NCBI RefSeq assembly: GCF_021043395.1
Contig: NZ_JAJNKE010000014.1
Location: 22,029-86,028 of the forward strand
Direction of reading: 5' to 3'
Source: Clostridium guangxiense
GTDB lineage: Bacteria > Bacillota > Clostridia > Clostridiales > Clostridiaceae
Length of the DNA: 64,000 nucleotides
Made by a program: the position numbers and the translations under genes. This document shows, in pieces, positions 43,052-51,492 of the stretch. Within the stretch, counting starts at the first letter, position 1, and every line of letters starts with the position of its first letter. Below the pieces are notes generated by a model. It did no database searches, was not told the origin of the DNA, and worked only from the letters and a program-made list of their open reading frames with translations.

Positions 43052-43852
43052 ATGGATCATTTAGATAGATTGGAAGCAGAAAGTATTTATATTTTGAGAG
43101 AAGCGTATAAGCATTTTGGAAAGCTTGGAATGCTGTGGTCTATAGGAAAGGACTCAACCGTTATGCTTTGGCTTGCACAAAAGGCTTTTTTTGGTAACTG
43201 TCCTTTTCCGCTTATACATGTTGATACTAAAAGGAAGATACCAGAAATGATTGAATTTAGAGATGAAGTTGCTAAAAAGTATAATCTTAATCTCATAGTT
43301 CATACAAATTGGGATGCAATCAATAGTGGAATGGGGCCAGAAAAAGGAAGATTGGAATGCTGCAAGGCTTTAAAAAGTGAAGGACTTCAGCAAGTTATAG
43401 ACAAGTATAAATTTGAAGGTCTTATTGTTGGAATAAGAAGAGATGAAGAGGGGTCTAGATCAAAAGAAAGGGTATTTAGTGAAAGAAATGCTGAATCTGA
43501 ATGGGATTATACAGATCAGCCGCCTGAGCTTTGGGACCAGTTTAAAACTGATTTTAAAAAAGGGAACCATATAAGAATTCATCCATTACTTGGTTGGAAT
43601 GAAATAGATATATGGGAATACATTAAGAGAGAAAATATCCCTGTAGTAAGTTTATATTTTGCTAAGGATGGAAAGAGGTACAGAAGTCTTGGGTGTGCGC
43701 CTTGTACGTCACCTATAACTTCCAATGCTTCTAATCTTGATGAAATTATTGAAGAACTTAAGAATACTAATGAAACTGAGAGAAGTGGTAGAGCACAGGA
43801 TAAAGCAGATCCACATGCGCTCGAAAAGCTTAGAAAACATGGATATATGTAG
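43052..43852 (+). CDS. cysD: Sulfate adenylyltransferase subunit 2 CysD
   Basis: CysD is the N-type PP-loop ATP sulfurylase subunit that makes APS from sulfate and ATP. The 266-residue protein has the PP-loop SIGKDSTVML, HVDTKRKIPEM, GIRRDEEGSRSKER and the C-terminal LGCAPCTSPI. It is somewhat short compared with E. coli CysD (302). The ATG follows taggaggaatt. CysN follows after 12 bases and its GTPase drives the reaction. Confidence 0.94.
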   Translation: MDHLDRLEAESIYILREAYKHFGKLGMLWSIGKDSTVMLWLAQKAFFGNCPFPLIHVDTKRKIPEMIEFRDEVAKKYNLNLIVHTNWDAINSGMGPEKGRLECCKALKSEGLQQVIDKYKFEGLIVGIRRDEEGSRSKERVFSERNAESEWDYTDQPPELWDQFKTDFKKGNHIRIHPLLGWNEIDIWEYIKRENIPVVSLYFAKDGKRYRSLGCAPCTSPITSNASNLDEIIEELKNTNETERSGRAQDKADPHALEKLRKHGYM

Positions 43853-43864
43853 GAGGGGAAAATA

Positions 43865-45601
43865 ATGAGCAGTGGAAGAGAAAATTTAAATATAGTAGTT
43901 GTTGGACATGTGGATCACGGTAAATCTACCTTAATAGGAAGACTTCTTTATGATACTAAGGCACTTTCAGATGGAGCCATTGAAAAAGTGAAAAAAATAT
44001 CTAAAGAAGAGGGTAAAAATTTCGAGTACGCATTTCTTCTTGATGCTTTTGAAGAAGAGCAGAGACAGGGAATAACAATAGATATAACCATGATTCAATT
44101 TTTTACTAAAAAAAGAGATTATGTGATAATTGATGCTCCTGGGCATAAAGAGTTTTTAAAAAATATGATATCAGGTGCAGCTAGCGCAGAAGCAGCAATT
44201 TTAGTTGTTGATGCTAAGGAAGGAATACAAGAGCAGTCAAAAAGACATGGATATATTTTATCTCTTTTAGGAATAAAAAAGGTTTATGTTGCTGTAAATA
44301 AAATGGATTTAGTAGATTACTCTGAAGCCAGATATGAAGAAATAGTTGATCAATTTAATCAATTTTTAGGAAATCTTAATATACATCCTATAGAGTACAT
44401 TCCAATATCTGCTTTTTTAGGTGAAAATGTAGCCTCAAAATCAGATAAGATGCCGTGGTATCATGGTGATAATATACTTAAAAGTATGGATAAAATTGAA
44501 AAGGAAAAAGGAATTGAAAATAAGCCTTTAAGATTTCCAATTCAGGATATATATAAATTTGATGATAGAAGAATTATAGCTGGAAGAATAGAATCCGGAG
44601 TTTTAAAGGTTGGAGATGAAATAGTTTTTTATCCATCAGGTAAGCATACCAAAGTTAAATCTATTGAGGCTTGGCAGAACAAAGATAAGAAAGATGAAGT
44701 TTATGCTGGAATGTCTGTTGGAATTACTGTAGAAGATGAATTTTATAATAAAAGAGGAGAGATAATTTGCCATAAGGAAGATAGAGTTATAACTTCAAAT
44801 GCCTTTGATGCAAATGTATTTTGGCTTGGCAAGGAGCCTTTGAAAAAGGGTAAAAAATATAAAATTAAAATTGCAACAGAGGAAGCTGAAATAGAAATTG
44901 CAAAGATAAAAAATGTAATAGATGCAGTAACCTTAGAGCATATAGCTGATGCTGAATATATAAACAAAAATGATGTGGCAGAGGTTGTAATAAAGTCAAA
45001 AACTACATTAAGTTTTGATAAGTTTAACAAAAATGAAGCTATGGGTAGATTTGTAATTATAGATGAGTATAATACTACTGGCGGAGGAATCATACTTGGA
45101 AAAGCAGAAGAGGTGTTAGACAATAATTCAGAAACAGAAAGTCTTATAGATTTACAAGAAAGAGAAAATAAATTTGGAAAGAATGGAAAAGTGATTTGGA
45201 TCACTGGGCTTAATGGTAAAGCTAATTCTGAAATTGCAGCCAGGTTAGAAAAACGGCTATTTGATTCAGGTGAAAAGGCTTATTACTTAAATGCAAATAG
45301 CTTAACTGTAAGTATCAATGATTACGGTCAAAAAGCAGATATGCTTAAAAATATACTCAGCGTGCTTGTAGCCAATGGAATAACAGTTGTAGCAGCTTCT
45401 ACAAGTGAATTAAAACAATATAGAGAAAGCATTAAAAACAGTATTGGGGAGTCCAAATATATAGAAGTGTTTGTAGATGATAGCAACAAGAAGAACTTAA
45501 GTTATGAGAAATCAGACTATGCAGTTGTTTCTATTTTTGTAAATGGAGAAACAGATGATTTAGAAAACAAAAGCGAAGATATTTTAAAATTTATAGTGTA
45601 A
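43865..45601 (+). CDS. cysN: Sulfate adenylyltransferase subunit 1 CysN with degenerate APS-kinase domain
   Basis: The 578-residue protein has an EF-Tu-like GTPase (GHVDHGKST, about 12-20; [15 protein letters not shown]), two beta-barrel domains, and from about residue 440 a domain aligned with APS kinase. In that last domain the P-loop is broken: [16 protein letters not shown] replaces the intact GLSGSGKST of CysC. The GTPase part should be active and boosts APS synthesis; the kinase part should be dead or structural. NodQ/CysNC fusions are known, but a broken domain beside a good stand-alone CysC is odd. The ATG follows taggagggg. It is the last gene of the operon. Confidence 0.93.
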   Translation: MSSGRENLNIVVVGHVDHGKSTLIGRLLYDTKALSDGAIEKVKKISKEEGKNFEYAFLLDAFEEEQRQGITIDITMIQFFTKKRDYVIIDAPGHKEFLKNMISGAASAEAAILVVDAKEGIQEQSKRHGYILSLLGIKKVYVAVNKMDLVDYSEARYEEIVDQFNQFLGNLNIHPIEYIPISAFLGENVASKSDKMPWYHGDNILKSMDKIEKEKGIENKPLRFPIQDIYKFDDRRIIAGRIESGVLKVGDEIVFYPSGKHTKVKSIEAWQNKDKKDEVYAGMSVGITVEDEFYNKRGEIICHKEDRVITSNAFDANVFWLGKEPLKKGKKYKIKIATEEAEIEIAKIKNVIDAVTLEHIADAEYINKNDVAEVVIKSKTTLSFDKFNKNEAMGRFVIIDEYNTTGGGIILGKAEEVLDNNSETESLIDLQERENKFGKNGKVIWITGLNGKANSEIAARLEKRLFDSGEKAYYLNANSLTVSINDYGQKADMLKNILSVLVANGITVVAASTSELKQYRESIKNSIGESKYIEVFVDDSNKKNLSYEKSDYAVVSIFVNGETDDLENKSEDILKFIV

Positions 45602-45620
45602 TGAAAAAGTTAAATAAAGT

Positions 45621-45650
45621 GTATCCTCTTCATAAAATCTTCATATAAAA
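45621..45650 (+). promoter_or_regulatory. Direct-repeat operator-like site
   Basis: The sequence tcttcata occurs twice with 11-bp spacing (tcttcataaaa then tcttcatataa, about 45627-45648), about 55 bases before the next ATG. Such repeats one helical turn apart are typical binding sites of OmpR/PhoB-type regulators. The regulator is unknown. Confidence 0.4.
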
Positions 45651-45703
45651 ATGATAGTCTTGAACAAAAGCTAAAATAAAAATTTAGAGGAGGATAAATA
45701 ATT

Positions 45704-46192
45704 ATGAACATGACACATTATATGTCGCTATTAGCAGATAATCAACCATGGAATTTGATTATATTTATGGCGATTCCAGTAATATGTGCCGAAACACTTA
45801 CAATAACAGAATTCTTTATTATATTTAATAGAACAAAAAGTGGAGGTGTAAGAAACTTAAACAAATGCGTTGGTATTTTTGATGGAATATATTTTACTGG
45901 TATATTTATCTATCTATTATTCAATGCGGTTATACCTCTTACTACTACAGGAGGATGGCATACTTGGGTTGATGCAACTGCAGTAGGATTTTACTTAAGT
46001 GGTGTTGTTTTTCTTCTTCCAATTACCTTAATGGAACTCGGCATAATATTTAAATATAAGAGCTTTGATGAAAAGATGAAAATTCATTTTATTCTTGTAG
46101 GTGGATTCTTAGTTGTTGCTCATATTGCTATGATTTTTGGTATGGTGAATCCGGAGATTGTTAATCATATGTCATCAATGCCAAAAATGTAG
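45704..46192 (+). CDS. Four-helix membrane protein of unknown function
   Basis: I do not recognise this 162-residue protein. It has about four membrane helices (about 16-37, 57-79, 89-112, 128-148) with a short conserved-looking linker TTTGGWHTWVD between helices two and three and a Met-rich C-terminus (HMSSMPKM). The Met/His-rich ends could bind metal, but this is speculation. ATG follows tagaggaggat. It lies downstream of the sulfur operon, with a possible direct-repeat operator, and ends at a bidirectional terminator, so it is its own unit. Confidence 0.7.
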   Translation: MNMTHYMSLLADNQPWNLIIFMAIPVICAETLTITEFFIIFNRTKSGGVRNLNKCVGIFDGIYFTGIFIYLLFNAVIPLTTTGGWHTWVDATAVGFYLSGVVFLLPITLMELGIIFKYKSFDEKMKIHFILVGGFLVVAHIAMIFGMVNPEIVNHMSSMPKM

Positions 46193-46256
46193 ATAAAATT
46201 GAGTATAAACACATTAACTTATTTGTTATTAAAAGTGCAATGATTATAATATAAAA

Positions 46257-46298
46257 AATAATCCATTTAATTTCTTGAAGTTAAATGGATTATTTTTG
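46257..46298. terminator. Bidirectional terminator
   Basis: Stem aataatccatttaa pairs with ttaaatggattatt, followed by ttt. It lies between the converging membrane-protein and MBL-fold genes. Confidence 0.85.
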
Positions 46299-46315
46299 TA
46301 TTTAAGGTGGGTTTG

Positions 46316-47047
46316 TTAAAAATACAATTGTTCTCCTCTTTCATGTATGGTAGATATTTTGCAGTCTAGAGTTTTAAATTTATCAGCAAATTTATTTGTA
46401 ACTTCGTAGTTGTCACCAAAATGCATAGGTATAAACATTTTAGGTTTAGTTTCTTTTATAAAATATTCTCCTCCAAGATAATAACTTTGTTTTAGCCTTG
46501 GGTCTATAGGAAAAAATGCCACATCTATGTTGTTTAACTTGATTTTAGAAATTTCACTTTTAAAATCTTTTTCCATGTTTAAATTGTATTCATTAGATTC
46601 GTCAAACCAATCCCACCAATTTAAATCACCAGCATGAAAAATGGATATTCCGTCTACATTTACTAGGAAGGAAACACCTAAATCCGTGGAGCCAAAGGTT
46701 TCTATATGTGTGTTGCCTAATTTTAGAGTGTTATAAGGTGACATATAATGTATATTGTTGGATTTTTTTTCTTTTATATCGCTGCTTAAAATATAGCTGA
46801 TGTTATTATTAAAATCTTCCCAGCTAAAAATAACGGAATTAAAGTGATCTGGATGACTATGAGAACAAAACACAAGTATGGTTTTAGCCGTAGTTAGTTC
46901 TTTAGATCCTAAAAATCCATTTTCTATGTTTCTTTTGCATTCTTTTTTAGTATCAAGATAGTAATCAAATACTAAAAGATGATTTTTGGTTTCAACGACG
47001 AAGCCGCTATTATATAAATAATTAATCTTAATATCAGAAAGATACAT
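46316..47047 (-). CDS. MBL-fold metal-dependent hydrolase
   Basis: The 243-residue protein has the metallo-beta-lactamase metal motif SHSHPDHF (about 56-63), a later FHAGDLNWWDW and a final PMHFGDNYE histidine. It belongs to the UlaG/YtkL-like branch that hydrolyses phosphate esters or lactones; the substrate is not evident. The ATG follows aggaggtaaat. It is divergent from the glyoxalase gene. Confidence 0.8.
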   Translation of the reverse strand: MYLSDIKINYLYNSGFVVETKNHLLVFDYYLDTKKECKRNIENGFLGSKELTTAKTILVFCSHSHPDHFNSVIFSWEDFNNNISYILSSDIKEKKSNNIHYMSPYNTLKLGNTHIETFGSTDLGVSFLVNVDGISIFHAGDLNWWDWFDESNEYNLNMEKDFKSEISKIKLNNIDVAFFPIDPRLKQSYYLGGEYFIKETKPKMFIPMHFGDNYEVTNKFADKFKTLDCKISTIHERGEQLYF

Positions 47048-47145
47048 TTGATTTACCTCCTAAAATATAATTTACACATAAATAGTTTTAAATTATTATA
47101 ATTTATTTTATAATATAAACATATAAATTGGAAGGAGATGCAAAA

Positions 47146-47514
47146 ATGAAATTTAAATTTGTTCACAATAACATAAATGTATTTGATTTAGAAAAGAGTC
47201 TTGCTTTTTATAAGGAGGCTTTAAATTTCAAGGAAGCAAGAAGATATAACGAACCAAATGGAGAATTTATTTTGGTTTATTTAGAGGATGAGGGGAGTTC
47301 ACATCAATTAGAACTAACCTGGTTAAGAGATAGAAAAGAACCTTATAACTTAGGAGATAATGAAATACATCTAGCAGTGGAAACTGATGATTTCGATGGA
47401 GCTTTTGAATATCACAAAAAAATGGGATGTATTTGCTATGAAAATAAAAAGATGGGTATATACTTTATTAGCGACCCAGATGGATACTGGACAGAAATTT
47501 TACCAACTAAGTAA
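47146..47514 (+). CDS. gloA: Glyoxalase I (lactoylglutathione lyase family)
   Basis: The 123-residue vicinal-oxygen-chelate protein has metal ligands His5 (KFVHNN), Glu in HQLELTW, His in NEIHLAVE and Glu in YWTEILP, the four-ligand pattern of glyoxalase I. It detoxifies methylglyoxal as a thiol adduct; the thiol used by clostridia is not certain. ATG 47146 follows ggaaggagatg; the frame opens earlier at 47128. Confidence 0.9.
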   Translation: MKFKFVHNNINVFDLEKSLAFYKEALNFKEARRYNEPNGEFILVYLEDEGSSHQLELTWLRDRKEPYNLGDNEIHLAVETDDFDGAFEYHKKMGCICYENKKMGIYFISDPDGYWTEILPTK

Positions 47515-47521
47515 GAAATAC

Positions 47522-47563
47522 AAGCCACTATGGAGCAGAGTTAAGCTGTAGTGGCTTTTGTTG
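47522..47563 (+). terminator. Terminator after gloA
   Basis: Stem aagccacta pairs with tagtggctt, followed by ttgtt. Confidence 0.75.
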
Positions 47564-47645
47564 CTAAATAATATAAAGTCAATGATAAAATAAAAAAGCC
47601 AAAGATACTTATAAAAAATATCTATGACCTTATTAGCTTGTAATT

Positions 47646-47721
47646 TGGCAGGGGCAGTAGGAATCGAACCCACAACCAACGGTTTTGGAGACCGCTACTC
47701 TACCAATTGAGCTATACCCCT
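47646..47721 (-). tRNA. tRNA-Trp (CCA)
   Basis: On the reverse strand the acceptor AGGGGTA/TGCCCCT, anticodon loop ctCCAaa, T-loop ttcgatt, discriminator G and encoded CCA are present. Confidence 0.96.
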
Positions 47722-47860
47722 TCGTATATCGATATTTTAGTAAATTAACACAACAATTACCGACAAAAACTATTATAAGGCAGAAAGCTTAATCAGTCAA
47801 GCATAATTTGTTAATTTATTAAATTATTTTATAGTAAGAGGCAGATTGTAATAATAAAAT

Positions 47861-47941
47861 GCTTAAGTTCCACATAGTTTGTATACTCTATTTGTTCCAT
47901 TTGGTGGCAGAAATACCTACCTAGTGGAGCTTATATTAAGC
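47861..47941. other. Unassigned structured element
   Basis: The ends pair (gcttaagttccacatag with ctagtggagcttatattaagc, imperfectly) around a smaller hairpin based on ggtggcagaaatacctacc. I do not recognise a riboswitch or T-box. It lies upstream of the minus-strand tRNA-Trp and of element B. It may be an RNA or another palindromic insert. Confidence 0.4.
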
Positions 47942-47961
47942 ACACTTAAATTCTATAATTA

Positions 47962-48304
47962 AGCATATAGACTTGAAAGGTTAAAATTGATAATAATAAA
48001 TTTATCCCGACAAACTGGAAGTTGACTCAGTTCACAATTCACAATGCACAGTTCACAATGAATGATGATTTTTCTCAGCTATGCTTCGAAAAATCTAGAA
48101 ACTTAATGTGCGCAAAGCGCTTAAAATATAGTGTTCAGCGCAGCTGACACTATTAAGTTCTAAGATTTACCTGAGAGTAACGAAAGGTAAATCTACCTTC
48201 ATTGTGCATTGTGAACTGTGAATTGTGCATTGAGCTAAATTCTAATTTGTAAGGATAAACTTGCAACTTACAATTTTTAGTTTAAAGTTGTTTATTTATA
48301 ATAG
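47962..48304. repeat. Large palindromic element, copy B, with 7-bp repeat arms
   Basis: The layout is that of copy A. Heptamers at 48029-48063 (AGTTCAC, AATTCAC, AATGCAC, AGTTCAC, AATGAAT) mirror those at 48200-48234 (CATTGTG, CATTGTG, AACTGTG, AATTGTG, CATTGAG). Inner hairpins are H1 48067-48094, H2 48100-48159 and H3 48164-48193. The core is nearly identical to copy A; the heptamer triplet in the middle differs. The right end stops about 8 bases before the ddl ribosome binding site. Confidence 0.85.
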
Positions 48305-48325
48305 AGCATTAAGGAGTTGTGATAT

Positions 48326-49240
48326 ATGAAAATAGGGGTGCTTATGGGAGGAATATCGTCAGAAAGAGAAATATCCATTCTTTCGGGAAAGGAAATTGTT
48401 AAAAATCTTGATAAAAATAAATATGAAGTTTATCCAATTATAATAAACTCAAAGCATGAGGTAATTCAAAAAGTAAAAGGCATGGATTTTGTGATATTGG
48501 CATTTCACGGTGTTTTTGGAGAAGATGGGACTATACAGGCTATACTTAATAGTATTCCTATGCCATATTCTGGATGCGATATGCTTACCAGTGCTATATG
48601 CATGAATAAAAAGCAAACTAAAAGGATATTGAAGGCGGAAAATATTAATACGGCGCCTTTTTATGTGATTTATAAAAATAAAAAAGTAAATTTTGAAAGG
48701 TTTGAAGCACTTAACTATCCTATGTTTGTAAAGCCTAATAATGGAGGATCAAGTATAGGTATATCAATGGCTTCAAATAAACAAGAGCTAGAGCAAAATA
48801 TAAAGGAAGCTTTTAAATATGATGATGAAGTTATAGTTGAAAAATATATAGCTGGAGATGAATATACAGTTTGTATGCTAAATGGAGAGGTTTTACCTAT
48901 ATTATCAATTAAGTCAAAAGGAAAGTTCTTTGATTATAAGTGCAAGTACACAGAAGGAAAATCCGAAGAAACATTAGCTAAGCTTCCAAATGAATTAGAA
49001 CGTAAAATAAAAGAGGTTTCTAAACAATGTTGGGAAATATTTGATTGCAGGGCATATGTTAGAGTTGATATAATAGTAAATAATGGAATACCGTATGTAT
49101 TAGAGCTAAACACACTTCCAGGAATGACAACAAATTCGCTGTTTCCTAAAAGTGCAGCACTAGCAGGAATGAAATACAGTGTTTTGTTAGATAAAATAAT
49201 TGAATATTCCTTTTGGCACTGTTTTAAAGGGAGATTTTGA
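48326..49240 (+). CDS. ddl: D-alanine--D-alanine ligase
   Basis: This ATP-grasp ligase makes the D-Ala-D-Ala dipeptide for peptidoglycan. The 304-residue product has the N-terminal GVLMGGISSEREISILSG, substrate motif FHGVFGEDGTIQ, the ATP-binding KPNNGGSSIG, the metal-binding region VDIIVNNGIPYVLELNTLPG and TTNSLFPK. It is the shorter ddlB-like form. The ATG follows taaggagttg, which lies directly after palindromic element B, so the promoter must lie within or before that element. Confidence 0.95.
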   Translation: MKIGVLMGGISSEREISILSGKEIVKNLDKNKYEVYPIIINSKHEVIQKVKGMDFVILAFHGVFGEDGTIQAILNSIPMPYSGCDMLTSAICMNKKQTKRILKAENINTAPFYVIYKNKKVNFERFEALNYPMFVKPNNGGSSIGISMASNKQELEQNIKEAFKYDDEVIVEKYIAGDEYTVCMLNGEVLPILSIKSKGKFFDYKCKYTEGKSEETLAKLPNELERKIKEVSKQCWEIFDCRAYVRVDIIVNNGIPYVLELNTLPGMTTNSLFPKSAALAGMKYSVLLDKIIEYSFWHCFKGRF

Positions 49241-49372
49241 GCTTATGTTTGGTGATTGTGGAGAAATATATTTTTATATAAGAAAAGCAGATCTCAAAGA
49301 TAAAAACTTTGAAAATGTGTGGCTTATACTGCAATGTGGTTAAAAATAATAAATATATTTTATAAAAATATA

Positions 49373-49400
49373 TTGACATGGTTTTAAAACATGATATAAT
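49373..49400 (+). promoter_or_regulatory. Sigma-A promoter of metY
   Basis: TTGACA (49373-49378) and TATAAT (49395-49400) are both perfect, with a 16-base spacer, about 65 bases before the S-box aptamer. Bases 49241-49372 between ddl and this promoter hold nothing clear beyond a 32-codon open frame. Confidence 0.88.
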
Positions 49401-49466
49401 TTAAACATAAGCAAGTTAATAATTCCTATCTGAATAATAGGAAATAAAATCGAATAAATATTTAGC

Positions 49467-49575
49467 ATCTTATCGAGAGAGGTGGAGGGACTGGCCCTAT
49501 GAAACCCAACAACCAGCATTTTTCATTTGAATGTATGGTGTTAATTCCTGCAAATTAAATTTTGAGAGATAAGAG
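49467..49575 (+). promoter_or_regulatory. SAM-I (S-box) riboswitch of metY
   Basis: P1 tcttatc (49468-49474) pairs with gataaga (49568-49574). The signatures gagaggtggagggac, atgaaacccaacaacc and ttaattcctgca are present. It places homocysteine synthesis under SAM control. Confidence 0.96.
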
Positions 49576-49606
49576 GATAATTTAGGCTAATGGTATATAG
49601 TAAATT

Positions 49607-49637
49607 AATCCTCTTCATAGCAGAAGGGGATTTTTTA
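49607..49637 (+). terminator. Riboswitch terminator of metY
   Basis: Stem aatcctcttc pairs with gaaggggatt, followed by tttttatt. The competing antiterminator is clear: aagaggataattta (49571-49584) pairs with taaattaatcctctt (49601-49615). Confidence 0.88.
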
Positions 49638-49780
49638 TTATATTAAAATCAGTTTAAGATTGAGTTTCTTAAACACAAGTAGATTAAGTTTAAGGAATAA
49701 GTGAAAGATGCGTGAATATTAATTTGAATTTTTGAAAAATTAAAAAATGTCAAAATTAATAGTAAAAGGAGAAATGAAAG
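49638..49780. other. metY leader, no gene seen
   Basis: AT-rich leader between the riboswitch terminator and the metY start. A ribosome binding site (aaaaggag) lies just before the ATG. No structure is evident. Confidence 0.4.
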
Positions 49781-51064
49781 ATGAGTGAAGAAAGAAAATT
49801 TGGTTTTGAAACATTACAGGTACATGCAGGTCAGGTGCCAGATCCAACAACAGGATCAAGAGCAGTCCCAATCTATCAGACAACATCATATGTATTTAAG
49901 AATGCAGATCATGCAGCAAATTTATTTCAGTTAAAAGAACCAGGAAATGTTTACTCAAGAATAATGAATCCAACAACAGATGTATTTGAGCAAAGAATAG
50001 CTGCGCTTGAAGGTGGAGTAGCTGGTCTTGCAACAGCATCAGGGCTTGCAGCAATAACATATGCTATTTTAAATGTAGCAAGTTCAGGAGACGAGATTGT
50101 AGCAGCAAGTACATTATACGGTGGAACTTATGAACTATTTGGTGTTACTCTAAAGAAACTTGGAATAAAAGTTGTTTTTGTAGATCCAGATGATCCAGAA
50201 AATATAAGAAAAGCAATAACAGATAAGACAAAAGCAGTATATGGAGAAACAATAGGAAATCCAAGAATAAATGTGCTTGATATAGAAGCTGTAGCTAAAA
50301 TAGCACATGAAAATAAAATACCGCTTATAATAGACAATACTTTTGGAACACCATATTTAATAAGACCAATAGAATTTGGAGCAGATGTTGTAGTTCATTC
50401 AGCAACAAAATTCATTGGAGGACATGGAACAACTATAGGAGGAGTTATAGTTGATGGTGGTAAATTTGATTGGAGAGCAAGTGGAAAATTCCCTGATTTC
50501 ACAACGCCAGATAAGAGCTATAATGGTTTAGTGTATGCAGATTTAGGAGCAGCTGCTTTTGCATTAAAGGCAAGAGTGCAGCTTCTTAGAAACACAGGGG
50601 CAACACTTAGTCCTCAAAGTGCATTCTATTTTCTTCAAGGATTAGAATCGCTATCACTTAGAGTTGAAAAACACGTAGCAAATACAAGAAAGGTAGTAGA
50701 ATTTTTAAGCAAGCATCCAAAAGTTGCATGGATTAATTATCCTGAACTTGACAATAGCCCATATAAAGAATTAGCTAAAAAATATTTGCCTAAGGGAGCA
50801 GGTTCTATATTTACATTTGGAATAAAGGGTGGACTTGAAGCAGGAAAGAAATTTATAAATAGTGTTAAATTATTCTCTCTTCTTGCAAATGTCGCAGATG
50901 CAAAATCACTTGTAATACATCCTTCAAGTACAACACATGCAGAGCTTAATGCAGAAGAGCAAAAAGCAGCTGGAGTTACTCCAGATTTGATAAGACTTTC
51001 AATAGGTGTTGAGGATGCTGATGATTTAATTTGGGATTTAAATCAAGCACTTGAGAAAGCTTGA
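49781..51064 (+). CDS. metY: O-acetylhomoserine sulfhydrylase MetY (SAM-riboswitch copy)
   Basis: The 427-residue PLP enzyme makes homocysteine from O-acetylhomoserine and sulfide. It begins [19 protein letters not shown], the typical MetY start, and has [20 protein letters not shown], the PLP lysine in [16 protein letters not shown] and the C-terminal [11 protein letters not shown]. The ATG follows aaaaggagaaatg. It is governed by the S-box riboswitch. It is a closer match to classical MetY than the enzyme at 36606. Confidence 0.95.
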   Translation: MSEERKFGFETLQVHAGQVPDPTTGSRAVPIYQTTSYVFKNADHAANLFQLKEPGNVYSRIMNPTTDVFEQRIAALEGGVAGLATASGLAAITYAILNVASSGDEIVAASTLYGGTYELFGVTLKKLGIKVVFVDPDDPENIRKAITDKTKAVYGETIGNPRINVLDIEAVAKIAHENKIPLIIDNTFGTPYLIRPIEFGADVVVHSATKFIGGHGTTIGGVIVDGGKFDWRASGKFPDFTTPDKSYNGLVYADLGAAAFALKARVQLLRNTGATLSPQSAFYFLQGLESLSLRVEKHVANTRKVVEFLSKHPKVAWINYPELDNSPYKELAKKYLPKGAGSIFTFGIKGGLEAGKKFINSVKLFSLLANVADAKSLVIHPSSTTHAELNAEEQKAAGVTPDLIRLSIGVEDADDLIWDLNQALEKA

Positions 51065-51087
51065 TGAAGTAGCAGTATTTTGTGATA

Positions 51088-51222
51088 TTAAATAAATTGA
51101 TAAATCTAAAGTTGAAGTTTAAAAAATGTTAAGAACTTTCAATAACTCGCTGTCGCTCAGATAAATTGAAGGTTCTAAGCCTTTTTAAAACTTCAGCTAA
51201 GATTTATAGCAATTTATTTAAA
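51088..51222. repeat. Perfect-ended long palindrome after metY
   Basis: ttaaataaattg (51088-51099) pairs with caatttatttaa (51210-51222 region), and the match continues through aaatct, ttgaagttt, aaaaaat and aagaactttcaat to a loop containing actcgctgtcgctcagat. The stem is about 60 bp with few mismatches. There is no T tail, so it is not an ordinary terminator. Its loop shares cgctgtcgct with the H1 loop of element A. Confidence 0.75.
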
Positions 51223-51264
51223 CTGTCCCTTCAATACTGTCACTTCATCTAAAATGGAAAGGCA

Positions 51265-51470
51265 AGGAAGATTTTTCTCCAGTACCTTACGAAAAATAGG
51301 TAAACATATGAGGGGCTTGGGAGGAGCTCATTATCCTTCTAGAACCTTAAATTCATTCTTATTATAATATGCAGGGGTGGAATATTATAATGAAAATAAA
51401 ATTAATTTACCTGAGAGAAACGAAAGGTAAATCATCCTTAACTGTGCATTGTGAACTGTGCACTGATTTT
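51265..51470. repeat. Large palindromic family, copy C (different core, truncated left arm)
   Basis: H1 (gatttttc/gaaaaat, 51270-51297) and H3 (51404-51433, loop gagagaaac) match copies A and B. The middle hairpin is replaced by the block at 51309-51348 that also occurs at 1-40, and by a second hairpin attataatat/atattataat. The right arm keeps heptamers at 51440-51467 (AACTGTG, CATTGTG, AACTGTG, CACTGAT); the left arm is mostly lost. Confidence 0.75.
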
Positions 51471-51492
51471 AAATGGAGAGTGGGGCTTTTCA

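Noticed and set aside
44743-45204. Reverse-strand open frame (153 codons) opposite cysN
   Set aside because: Antisense to a conserved gene, Ser/Ile-rich low-complexity product, no start signal.
49245-49343. 32-codon open frame after ddl (starts MFGDCGEIYFY)
   Set aside because: Too short, weak ribosome binding site, no family recognised; could be a remnant of a longer gene but cannot be supported.
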